Positions 52,298 through 60,707 of a stretch of 64,000 nucleotides of DNA are shown here, piece after piece; position 1 is the stretch's first letter, and every line of letters starts with the position of its first letter. Source of the stretch: Clostridiaceae bacterium (GTDB lineage: Bacteria; Bacillota; Clostridia; Lachnospirales; Lachnospiraceae); the NCBI GenBank assembly GCA_009911065.1, contig QXWR01000025.1, positions 1 to 64,000 on the forward strand, read 5' to 3'. Position numbers and translations under genes: made by a program. Under the pieces are notes generated by a model. It worked only from the letters and a program-made list of their open reading frames with translations. It searched no databases and was not told the origin of the DNA.

Positions 52298-53440
52298 TTA
52301 TCCAAAATTCTCTTTGTCAATATCAAAATCCACCTTCAGCGTCACCGTAAATACCGTACCGTTTAAATCACTTTTTACTGTAATATCTCCCCCATGCATA
52401 TCCACAATATTTTTCACAATCGCAAGTCCCAGCCCTGTGCCGCCGGTATGGGAAGACCGGGACTGTTCTACCCGGTAAAATTTATCAAAAATAAGAGGCA
52501 GCTCTTCTGGCGGAATCACATATCCGTAATTGGTCACAGACACCTGTACTGTCTCTGCAGATGCCAGCACCTTCACCAGAACCCGCTTGCCATCTGCACC
52601 GTATTTGATTGCATTGTTAATCAGATTGTCAAACAATCGCGCCAGCAGATTCCCGTCTGCCATAATCACCTTTGCCGACACATTGCTCTGAAGCTCATAA
52701 GACAGATTCTTATTGGAAAAGTTCGGATACGACTCTTCCAAAAGCTGTCCCAAAAGCTTAATAATATCCACTTTGGACACCCGCATGGAAATCTTTCCAT
52801 AGTTTAACTTGGTAAATCCAAACAAGTCCTCAATCAGCTTCTCCAAACGCTTGGATTTTCCATATGCAATGTCCATATACTTTTTCTGAACCTCCAGGGG
52901 CAAAGGTGCAGACGTCTTTCCGGAAAGCAGCTCTAAATAGCCAATAATGGAGGTGAGAGGGGTCCGTAGATCATGGGCTACATTGGTAATCAGCTCATTC
53001 TTGGTTCGTTCTGCCTCCCGCTCTTTGTCCATCAGCCGCCGGATGTCCTCTACCATCTTATTCAGATTCTCTGCCATGGAGGAAAATTCATCGTCGCCAA
53101 TCACTTCAACCGTGGTGTTTAAATCTCCCTCTGAAATGTCTCTGACTGCATGAGAAATCTTTTCAATATAAATCAACGTTTTCTCCTGGAGAAGAAGAAA
53201 GGTCACGGAAAAAACCATCACCCCCAGCAGAACATACCCAAGAATAATCACCAAATCCCGGTCATCAATCATGGCCATAAGAGCATTGTTCCACTGGGAC
53301 TCCCTGGCATACTTGGCAAGCATACCCACATTGGTCACTAAAAACATCTCCACCAGACAAGCCACCAGAGAGCTGTACACAATATTAGCGATTAAACGGG
53401 TGCGGAAACGATGCCGCATATCGCTTCTCTTACTTTTCAA
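52298..53440 (-). CDS. Membrane sensor histidine kinase (VanS-like layout)
   Basis: The protein (380 aa from the TTG at 53440, or 373 aa from the ATG at 53419) has spans at about 17-37 and 65-85, only a short extracellular loop, a HAMP domain, HisKA with the phospho-acceptor His in LITNVAHDLRTPLTSIIGY, and HATPase motifs LFDNLINNAIKYG and TGGTGLGLAIV. A short loop is typical of kinases that sense membrane or transporter state rather than a free ligand. The gene overlaps the response regulator by 11 nt if TTG is used (AGGA seven bases upstream), so the two are a cognate pair. It probably controls the ABC and SPFH genes downstream. Confidence 0.92.
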   Translation of the reverse strand: MKSKRSDMRHRFRTRLIANIVYSSLVACLVEMFLVTNVGMLAKYARESQWNNALMAMIDDRDLVIILGYVLLGVMVFSVTFLLLQEKTLIYIEKISHAVRDISEGDLNTTVEVIGDDEFSSMAENLNKMVEDIRRLMDKEREAERTKNELITNVAHDLRTPLTSIIGYLELLSGKTSAPLPLEVQKKYMDIAYGKSKRLEKLIEDLFGFTKLNYGKISMRVSKVDIIKLLGQLLEESYPNFSNKNLSYELQSNVSAKVIMADGNLLARLFDNLINNAIKYGADGKRVLVKVLASAETVQVSVTNYGYVIPPEELPLIFDKFYRVEQSRSSHTGGTGLGLAIVKNIVDMHGGDITVKSDLNGTVFTVTLKVDFDIDKENFG

Positions 53441-54134
53441 TTTTATATCCTACCCCCCATACGGTTGTGATAATCTTATCCTGGCGCTCATCTTCTTTCA
53501 TTTTACCGCGCAGGCGGCGGATATGTACCATAACCGTATTGTTAGCCTCGTATACTTTCTCGTTCCACACCTTCTCAAATATTTCGTCTGTGCTGAACAC
53601 TTTCCCTGGATTGGAAGCCAGAAGATATAAAATGTCAAACTCAATGGGAGTAAGCTTTACTTCCTCGTCATAAACTGTAACCTTGTGGTTATCCTTATTG
53701 ATGGTCAGACCTCTAATACTGATTTCATTTTTCACATTCTCATGGACGCTGCTGTTGGGATTCAGCTGTGTATACCGCCGCAGCTGGGACTTGACCCGCG
53801 CCGACACCTCCAGCGGGTTAAAGGGCTTTGCCACATAATCATCAGCTCCTGTGCCAAGTCCTAAAATCTTATCCAAATCTGTGGACTTTGCGCTGATCAT
53901 AATAATCGGAATATTGTTGGTCTCCCGAATCTTTTTACACATCTCCAGTCCGGTCATCCCTGGCATCATAATATCCAAAAGCACCAGATGGATGTCTTCT
54001 CTCTCCAGAATCTCCAGACCCTCCTGGGCGCTATTGGCTTTAAACACCTTATATCCGTCACTGACCAGATAGATTTCTACCAAGTCCGCGATCTCCTGCT
54101 CATCATCTACAATCAAAATGCTGGTCTCTGCCAT
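53430..54134 (-). CDS. OmpR-family response regulator (VanR-like)
   Basis: The 234-aa protein has a receiver domain with VDDEQEI, the phospho-acceptor Asp in LVLLDIMMPGM and the Lys in VAKPFNPLE, followed by a winged-helix domain (about 135-232) with LTPIEFDILYLLASNPGKVF and the terminal VWGVGYKIEK. The ATG follows AGAGGAGG. It is the first gene of an eight-gene minus-strand array and is separated from the polyphosphate kinase gene behind it by a terminator. Autoregulation of the array is likely but no operator repeat was recognised upstream. Confidence 0.93.
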   Translation of the reverse strand: MAETSILIVDDEQEIADLVEIYLVSDGYKVFKANSAQEGLEILEREDIHLVLLDIMMPGMTGLEMCKKIRETNNIPIIMISAKSTDLDKILGLGTGADDYVAKPFNPLEVSARVKSQLRRYTQLNPNSSVHENVKNEISIRGLTINKDNHKVTVYDEEVKLTPIEFDILYLLASNPGKVFSTDEIFEKVWNEKVYEANNTVMVHIRRLRGKMKEDERQDKIITTVWGVGYKIEK

Positions 54135-54244
54135 ACGGGTTTCCTCCTCTTGTTATTCTATTGATTAGTGTAGCATAAAATGTCGGTTTGTGCCTTACTT
54201 TTTTATTACAAATGTTCTAGTATTTTCCAGGCGTCGGTAAATGG

Positions 54245-54286
54245 AAAAGGGCAGCGAACCTTTTCTTTTCCATAGATTCGCCGCCC
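54245..54286 (-). terminator. Terminator of ppk
   Basis: On the minus strand GGGCGGCGAA pairs with TTCGCTGCCC (one G-T wobble) and TTTT follows. Confidence 0.75.
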
Positions 54287-54321
54287 TGCTATTGCTTCCA
54301 GACTTTGTCTGTGTCTTTTGT

Positions 54322-56463
54322 CTATGCCTCTGCCGGAGCAAATCGCCGGGTTTCATGGACATCCACCGATTCCTCCTGCTTTCTTGCCGAGGCAGCTGCT
54401 ATTGCCTCCTCGCAAAACTGAAGCTGAGCTGTCACCAGCTCTTTGCCTCTTTTGTCAATTTTTTCATAAGTTCCATCCGGCTGTAAAATATGAGCTTTTA
54501 CATTATCCTCCAGCTGAACCTGGAGAATGTGAATCACCTGTTCTTTTAACGATTCGTCTTCCACTGGGAACAAGATTTCCACCCGTTTATCCAGATTTCT
54601 TGGCATCCAGTCTGCGCTGCCCATATACACCTCCGGACTTCCATCATTTTCAAAGCAGAAAATCCGGGCATGTTCCAGGAAATTTCCTACGATGGAGTGA
54701 ACGCTGATGTTCTCGCTTAACCCGGCAACCCCTGCCTTTAAACAGCAGATTCCTCTGATAACCAGCTCGATCTTTACCCCTGCGCAGGAAGCCTCATAAA
54801 GATTTGCAATGATTTCCTTGTCACACAGAGAGTTCATCTTTGCCATAATATGAGAACGTTTCCCCTCTCTGGCATTGGCAGTCTCCCGGCGAATCATCTT
54901 AATAAATTTGCTCCGCAGCCAAAGGGGAGCAAGGGAGAGCTTATTCCATGCCGGCGGCTCGGAATAGCCAGACAGCATATTAAACACGGCTGTGGCATCC
55001 TGCCCGATTTTCGGGTTGCAGGTCATAAGACCGCAGTCTGTGTACAGTCTTGCCGTCGAATCATTATAATTGCCAGTTCCCAGGTGAACATACCGCCGAA
55101 TGCCGTCTTCTTCTCTGCGCACTACCAGCGTAATCTTACAGTGGGTTTTCAGCCCCATTAGCCCATAGATCACATGGCAGCCTGCCTTCTCAAGCTTTTT
55201 GGCCCAGTTAATGTTGTTTTCTTCATCAAAACGGGCCTTTAATTCCACCAGCACAGACACCTGCTTGCCATTGTCCGCTGCTTCTGCCAGCGCCGCCACA
55301 ATGGGAGAATGTCCGCTGACCCGGTACAAGGTCTGTTTGATGGCAAGAACCTCCGGATCTCTGGATGCCTGACGGACAAAATTCACCACCGGATCAAAGG
55401 TCTGATAAGGATGATGGAGCAGTATATCTCCTTTGCGGATATTGGTGAAAATGTCTTCCTCATTCATCAGCGCGGGAACCGGCTGGGGAACATAGGTTTT
55501 GGATTTTAAATGGTCGAATCCCCCCATACCATACAGTTTCATCAAAAAGGTCAAATCCAAAGGACCGCTGATCTCATAAATATCTTCATTTTCCACAGAA
55601 AGCTCTTTTTTTAAGATCTTTAGCAGCCGTTTATCCACCTTTTCCTCAATCTCCAGGCGAATCACTTCCCCCCACTGGCGTTTCTTCAGCTGCTTTTGAA
55701 TCTCCTCTAAAAGATCAACCGCCTCCTCCTCATCCAGCATAAAGTCCGCATTCCGCATAATACGGAAAGGATGGGCTGACACAATGTTGTAATTTAAAAA
55801 CAACTCATGAATGTTTCGTTCAATGACCTCTTCCAAGAGAATAATCCGGCGCACCCCTTCCTCACAATTGGGAAGCTCCACAATCCGAGGCAGCACAGAC
55901 GGCACCTGCACCATGGCAAACTCCAACGTGTCATCTCCGCTTTTTTTCTGAACCAGCGCCGCAATATTCAGGGATTTATTTCGAATCAGAGGAAACGGCC
56001 GGGAGGAATCCACTGCCATGGGGGTTAAAACCGGATAAACGGTCTCCCGAAAATAACCGTCCACATACTGCTGCTCCTTTTCCGTCAGCTCCTCGTGCTC
56101 CCACAAAATCTCAAGTCCCTGCTGCTTTAAAGCCGGAAGCAGAGATCTGCTGTAAGTGGAATATTGTAAGTCCACCAGACGATGGGTCTTTTCCGAAATA
56201 AGGGCCAGCTGCTCATCTGCCCGCAATCCTGCAATATCGGTCTTTTTATATTTTGCATGAACCTGATCTTTTAAAGAAGCCACCCGCACCATACAAAACT
56301 CATCCAGGTTAGAAGCTGTAATGCTCAAAAATTTCAGCCTTTCAAACAGGGGAATGGCTTTATCTCTGGACTCATTGAGAATACGGTAATTAAATTCCAG
56401 CCAGCTCAATTCCCGATTTACATAATTTTTCGGATCTGTATAAACGTTTTCTGTCTCTGCCAT
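54322..56463 (-). CDS. ppk1: Polyphosphate kinase Ppk1
   Basis: The 713-aa enzyme makes inorganic polyphosphate from ATP. It has the four Ppk1 domains: N-terminal helical (LSWLEFNYRILNESRDKAIP at about 20), head, and two phospholipase-D-like C-domains. The autophosphorylated histidine lies in the VHLGTGNYNDSTARLYTD region (about 430) and the second motif is near EHARIFCFENDG (about 590). The length is normal. It is encoded 24 nt after a Ppx/GppA phosphatase gene, so synthesis and breakdown of polyphosphate are likely co-regulated in one operon. Confidence 0.96.
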   Translation of the reverse strand: MAETENVYTDPKNYVNRELSWLEFNYRILNESRDKAIPLFERLKFLSITASNLDEFCMVRVASLKDQVHAKYKKTDIAGLRADEQLALISEKTHRLVDLQYSTYSRSLLPALKQQGLEILWEHEELTEKEQQYVDGYFRETVYPVLTPMAVDSSRPFPLIRNKSLNIAALVQKKSGDDTLEFAMVQVPSVLPRIVELPNCEEGVRRIILLEEVIERNIHELFLNYNIVSAHPFRIMRNADFMLDEEEAVDLLEEIQKQLKKRQWGEVIRLEIEEKVDKRLLKILKKELSVENEDIYEISGPLDLTFLMKLYGMGGFDHLKSKTYVPQPVPALMNEEDIFTNIRKGDILLHHPYQTFDPVVNFVRQASRDPEVLAIKQTLYRVSGHSPIVAALAEAADNGKQVSVLVELKARFDEENNINWAKKLEKAGCHVIYGLMGLKTHCKITLVVRREEDGIRRYVHLGTGNYNDSTARLYTDCGLMTCNPKIGQDATAVFNMLSGYSEPPAWNKLSLAPLWLRSKFIKMIRRETANAREGKRSHIMAKMNSLCDKEIIANLYEASCAGVKIELVIRGICCLKAGVAGLSENISVHSIVGNFLEHARIFCFENDGSPEVYMGSADWMPRNLDKRVEILFPVEDESLKEQVIHILQVQLEDNVKAHILQPDGTYEKIDKRGKELVTAQLQFCEEAIAAASARKQEESVDVHETRRFAPAEA

Positions 56464-56487
56464 AATCCCTTTCTTTTTCTCCTCCCC

Positions 56488-58050
56488 TTATATTTTCTTT
56501 TTCTGTTTCAGCACAGGACGTATTCCAAAAATCTCCTCAAAGAAATCTGCTTTTTCTTCAATGGATAAGGTTTCCAAGGTCACGTCGCCTACATAATCCG
56601 TGCTGATCACCAGTTTGTTGTTCTTAACTGTAATCCGGCATCCGGCCAGTTTGTTATTGTGGCTGCGGTCCATGGAATTGGCCAGCCGCAAAATAGCCGT
56701 CAGCTTTGCCACAATGAGCGTCAGATTATCCGGCGTGGCCAGACGGGATATGCGGGACGGTTTTGCCTCAATTTTTATGTCATTATACTGAAAAGACTTT
56801 AAGTGGTAACGGACAATATTTGCCACAATCTCCCGTTCAACGTGGGAGAGACCAATAATCTCTGTGGCCATAATAATGTTATAGGCATATTCTGTGGCAT
56901 TGCGCATGGTTACAAACTTACCGCAGGAGTGAAGATCTGCTGCTATCTGAAGAAGAAGCCGCTCCCTCTCCTTCAGCCCATGATATTTCTTCAAACTGTC
57001 AAACACCTGCAAGGCCGCGCTTTCTACTGCCTGAATATGGGACATATGGCACTTATACCGTTTGGCCATATTTCGTGAAGTCACAATAATGTCATTGGCA
57101 AAATTGTGATTAAACTTTAAAAGCTTCCGTTCCTCAGCATACTCCGCTGCAATTCCATCCAGCATGTGAGTCCCCGGAACCCATATGTTCTCTGCCCCGG
57201 TTACCTCAAGAACCTGCCGGATAATGGTGGATGCCGGAAGAAGAAGATTTGCATAGTCTGCATTAATCTCAAAAGTCTCCTCGATCTGATCCAGAGTCAT
57301 CCGCCCAAGCATCTCATAAAAACGGTTAAATTCCTCCACGGTAATCCGGTCTTTCTGGCTTCCGTCTCCCATGATTTTCCGGTACAGAATCAATGTCACC
57401 TTACCGATTCCAATCAGATTTTCAATCTTCCGGTCTTTTAAGTAAATTTTTCGGAATGTTACCAGTTCATTGTCCACAATCTCCTGAATCAGTTTCCGCT
57501 CCTTCTCCGCCGTGGTTTTCATATTCCCCATGATTTCCAGCAGACGAATGATCCCTAAAGGAAGATTCTGTGTGGATACCAGAGAATCCTTGTCAAACAG
57601 AGAGATCTGAGTGCTTCCATTTCCCACATCCAGAATCGCTGTTCCCTTCTGAATCACCTTATGAAATTCAGCATCTTTGTAGGCAATGGCCTTGTAGCTG
57701 ATGAAACGTTGTTCCGAATTGCTGAGAATCCGGATGTCAATCCCGGTTCTTACCCGAATCTGATCTGCCACAATCTGGTTGTTTTCGGCTTCCCTCAATG
57801 CACTGGTGGCATAGGCGCGGCAGCTCTCCACCTGATACCCTTTCATCATACGGACAAATTCGGTCAATACCTCACACATTTCGTCCACCTGCCTGTAATG
57901 GATCTTTCCTGTGTGCCAGGTGTCTTTTCCCAAGGCAATCGGGTATCTCACCTGATCAATCGGACGGATGCCGAATTTCTCAGACACCTCATAAATCCCC
58001 ATTTCCAGGTCAGAAGAACCGATGTCAATTGCCGCAAATGTGTGTACCAT
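56488..58050 (-). CDS. Ppx/GppA-family phosphatase with HD domain
   Basis: The protein (about 520 aa) has an actin-like ATPase fold of the exopolyphosphatase/pppGpp phosphatase family in its first 300 residues (AAIDIGSSDLEMGIYE, then GTAILDVGNGSTQISLF) and a C-terminal HD-like domain (about 330-500; ADLHSCGKFV, IVRYHLKSF). It should remove terminal phosphate from polyphosphate or pppGpp. The ATG at 58050 is eight bases after GGGAG; a GTG three codons upstream overlaps the ribosome site. Adjacency to ppk1 favours polyphosphate as substrate. Confidence 0.9.
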   Translation of the reverse strand: MVHTFAAIDIGSSDLEMGIYEVSEKFGIRPIDQVRYPIALGKDTWHTGKIHYRQVDEMCEVLTEFVRMMKGYQVESCRAYATSALREAENNQIVADQIRVRTGIDIRILSNSEQRFISYKAIAYKDAEFHKVIQKGTAILDVGNGSTQISLFDKDSLVSTQNLPLGIIRLLEIMGNMKTTAEKERKLIQEIVDNELVTFRKIYLKDRKIENLIGIGKVTLILYRKIMGDGSQKDRITVEEFNRFYEMLGRMTLDQIEETFEINADYANLLLPASTIIRQVLEVTGAENIWVPGTHMLDGIAAEYAEERKLLKFNHNFANDIIVTSRNMAKRYKCHMSHIQAVESAALQVFDSLKKYHGLKERERLLLQIAADLHSCGKFVTMRNATEYAYNIIMATEIIGLSHVEREIVANIVRYHLKSFQYNDIKIEAKPSRISRLATPDNLTLIVAKLTAILRLANSMDRSHNNKLAGCRITVKNNKLVISTDYVGDVTLETLSIEEKADFFEEIFGIRPVLKQKKKI

Positions 58051-58124
58051 GCTTTTCACTCCCTTCTTAAAAACGATTCAGACATGCTCTGATGCAATCC
58101 GTACATTGATTTGAACAGCGAATG

Positions 58125-59252
58125 TCAATAATTACCCAAAACCCGCATATTTTTCCCTTCTGCCGCCACTCCTTTCAGGGCGTTTTGCACTGCTGCGTCT
58201 GCCAGATTTCCTTCCAAATCCACGAAAAACCGATATTCCCAGCTTCGTCCTGCTATGGGACGGGACTCAATCATCCGCATATTAACTCCGTTAAAAATGA
58301 AGTGTCCCAATATATTATAAAGGGTGCCGCTTCGGTGAGGCAATTCAAATGTAATGCTGACTTTATCGGCATTTTTGCAGTATGTGGGACGGCTGGAAAA
58401 AATAATAAACCGGGTTGTATTGTTCTCACTGTCCTGAATTTCCGGCTGCAGCACCTTTAACCCGTAAATCTGTCCTGCAATCTGGCTGGCTATGGCTGCA
58501 CAGGAACGGTCCGCCTCTTCCACTACTTTTTTTGCCGCAACCGCCGTGTTTTCCAGGCTGACCTGACGAACCCCTTCCTGCTGCTTCAAAAACCGGGAAC
58601 ACTGCATCAGCGCCTGAGGGTGTGAATATATGGTCCGAATATCCGAAAGCTCCGCCTCCGGCCGCCCAAGGAGAGCATGGCGCACTGGCACAAATGCCTC
58701 TGCCACAATGTAGTTGGAATATTGAATCTGAAGATCATAATTGTCAATCACAGCTCCAGCGGAAGAATTTTCAATGGGCAGCACTCCATAATCTGCCCTT
58801 TTCTCCTGGACCTCCTTCATGGCCTCCTCAAAGGTGGACACATGATAAAGAGTTGCCTCTTGGCCAAAATACTGCAAGGCTGCTGCATGGCCATAAGCTC
58901 CTTCCACCCCCTGATAGACTATTCTCGCCCCTTTTGTGGGCAATGCATCTACCTGTGTGTACTCGGAACTTTCCACAATGCCGGACTCTGCCATCTTTTG
59001 ATACTGAAACCGGCGGCTGATGGTCATAATTTGAGAAAACAGCTCCTCAATAGCCGTCTGATTATACTCCCCGTGAACCATACTGCGGACTGCCTCCAAT
59101 TTCTGCCTCTCCCGCTCACCGTCATACACTGGCTTTCCCACTTTTATTTTATAATCCGCCACATTTTGACAAATTTTCATCCGCTCCTCAAACAGAGCCG
59201 TCAGCTGTCCGTCAATATCATCCAGCCTGCGCCTGCACTCCTGCAAATCCAT
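58125..59252 (-). CDS. pheA: Bifunctional chorismate mutase / prephenate dehydratase
   Basis: The 375-aa P-protein has a chorismate mutase domain (1-85; CRRRLDDIDGQLTALFEERM), a prephenate dehydratase domain (about 108-285; GVEGAYGHAAALQYFG, the catalytic TRF in NNTTRFIIF) and an ACT regulatory domain (about 298-372) with the Phe-binding GTLYNIL and ESRPIAG motifs. It converts chorismate to phenylpyruvate and should be feedback-inhibited by phenylalanine. The ATG at 59252 is 11 bases after GGAGG. The 113-nt gap upstream contains a weak hairpin (GCCAGA/TCTGGC) without a T-run; no T-box was seen. Confidence 0.95.
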   Translation of the reverse strand: MDLQECRRRLDDIDGQLTALFEERMKICQNVADYKIKVGKPVYDGERERQKLEAVRSMVHGEYNQTAIEELFSQIMTISRRFQYQKMAESGIVESSEYTQVDALPTKGARIVYQGVEGAYGHAAALQYFGQEATLYHVSTFEEAMKEVQEKRADYGVLPIENSSAGAVIDNYDLQIQYSNYIVAEAFVPVRHALLGRPEAELSDIRTIYSHPQALMQCSRFLKQQEGVRQVSLENTAVAAKKVVEEADRSCAAIASQIAGQIYGLKVLQPEIQDSENNTTRFIIFSSRPTYCKNADKVSITFELPHRSGTLYNILGHFIFNGVNMRMIESRPIAGRSWEYRFFVDLEGNLADAAVQNALKGVAAEGKNMRVLGNY

Positions 59253-59365
59253 GTTTATCCTGTCCTCCGTATTTTTTATTCCCTATTTTTATAAAATTCT
59301 GATATCATATCCCATAAACCGGTTGCCAGATACCTAATGTCAGGTGCTAGAATGTGTCTGGCTTT

Positions 59366-60154
59366 TTATCTTTTGCAGACAACACACTGAGATTGGGACT
59401 GGGGAAGTGAGCTTAACTTCCTGGCCCGCTGCTCCTTCTGTAACATCTCAATAATCCGGTCCCTGGTGTAGGCCCCGGAACGCTTCCGAAACTCTGCCGG
59501 AAGCTGCTTTAAATAAATAGGTTCTCCAAATTCAATGGTCACATGGGAAGGCCGCATAAAAGGAATATGGTTCTCAAAAATCTCCGCGGTTCCGGTAAAT
59601 GCCACAGGTACCACCGGACAGCCGCTCTTCTCTGCAATTTTTAAGCTTCCCTCCTTAAAAGGAAGCAGCTCCAAAGGGTCCAGATTTTCATTCCGGGTAC
59701 CTTCTGGAAAAATCCACAAAGAAATCCCCTGTTTTACCTTCTCAATTCCTTCCAAGATCGTCTTCAGCCCTTCTTTAATGTCTTCCCGGTTTAAAAACAG
59801 ACAGTTGACTAACCTCATCCAGTCTGACAGAACCGGGTACCGGGTCATCTCCTTTTTGGCCACAAACCCGGCCAGATGGGGAACCACGGTATATCCTACA
59901 ATAATATCAAAATAACTTCTGTGGTTTCCCACATACAAAACAGCTCCCTCCGGCACGTTTTCCTGACCTTTTACCGTCAGTGTAGAACCCGTCAGCCGGA
60001 AAATCAGCCGGAACATGGCCTGAACAATCCGCAGGCTGTGTTCTTGCTGTCTTTTCGGATTAAATTTTGCCACTAAAAATTCACCTGCCGCCAGAGGAAT
60101 GCTGAACACCAGAAATCCCAATAGCGACACTACTACCAATAAAAATCGTATCAT
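59366..60154 (-). CDS. plsC: 1-acyl-sn-glycerol-3-phosphate acyltransferase (PlsC)
   Basis: The protein (about 262 aa) has an N-terminal span, then the acyltransferase motifs NHRSYFDI (H and D of motif I), the CLFLNRED segment and FPEGTRN (motif III), with PVVPVAFTG near the end. It transfers the second acyl chain to form phosphatidic acid. The ATG at 60154 has GGAGAGG nine bases upstream; an earlier ATG at 60172 is also possible. The neighbouring cardiolipin synthase places it in a phospholipid gene group. Confidence 0.93.
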   Translation of the reverse strand: MIRFLLVVVSLLGFLVFSIPLAAGEFLVAKFNPKRQQEHSLRIVQAMFRLIFRLTGSTLTVKGQENVPEGAVLYVGNHRSYFDIIVGYTVVPHLAGFVAKKEMTRYPVLSDWMRLVNCLFLNREDIKEGLKTILEGIEKVKQGISLWIFPEGTRNENLDPLELLPFKEGSLKIAEKSGCPVVPVAFTGTAEIFENHIPFMRPSHVTIEFGEPIYLKQLPAEFRKRSGAYTRDRIIEMLQKEQRARKLSSLPQSQSQCVVCKR

Positions 60155-60220
60155 TTGTCTGTCCCTCTCCATTCAATTCCTGTTCTTTTCAGTATATAAA
60201 AAAAAAAGAGCAAAAACAAG

Positions 60221-60664
60221 TCATTTGCTCTTCTTTTTTGTAATTTGTTCAAACAATAATCCTGTCATAAACCACAACGGCGCAAAATCAAGACGTATCA
60301 GCCCATTGACACTGGCCAGCCGTCCGGTATAATCCCACGGACATATGCCTTTTGCCCGCAGCCACATGCCGGAAAAGTACTCTGCCACAAAAATCAGCAC
60401 CATATCCAGCATTCCATGGCGCACAAAACGATCTCCGGGGCGAAGCCGTATCCCGCCTATCCATCGGTCAACCGCTGCCCCGATTGGCGCCAGCAAAGCT
60501 CCCATTCCATATATGGGAAACATGAGAAGAGAAGTCCTGCCAATAAGCCGCCAGTCGTGAGACAGCACAGACTCCAAAGAGGTGAACATAACCTCCAAAC
60601 ACCATCCGGTAACACCGCATTTTAAGAAATTAACTGGTAAATCTTTTAATCTGTTCATGGGCAT
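60221..60664 (-). CDS. Multi-span membrane protein of the DUF1113 / putative ABC permease family
   Basis: The 147-aa protein has about four hydrophobic segments and the pattern CLEVMFTSLESVL, GMGALLAPIGAAVD, GICPWDYTGR and GLIRLDFAPLWFMTGLLFE, which I associate with the family often labelled putative ABC transporter type IV (PF06541). There is no ATPase partner here, and the label does not prove transport. Ribosome binding before the ATG at 60664 is weak. It lies between cardiolipin synthase and plsC, so a role in lipid or envelope metabolism is possible. Confidence 0.75.
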   Translation of the reverse strand: MPMNRLKDLPVNFLKCGVTGWCLEVMFTSLESVLSHDWRLIGRTSLLMFPIYGMGALLAPIGAAVDRWIGGIRLRPGDRFVRHGMLDMVLIFVAEYFSGMWLRAKGICPWDYTGRLASVNGLIRLDFAPLWFMTGLLFEQITKKKSK

Positions 60665-60707
60665 AGTATGAACCAGAGAAGGATGGATTATTCTAAACCA
60701 AAGTTTT

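Noticed and set aside
59253..59365. Possible T-box or riboswitch before pheA
   Set aside because: Only a weak GCCAGA/TCTGGC hairpin was found. There is no T-box sequence, specifier loop or terminator T-run.
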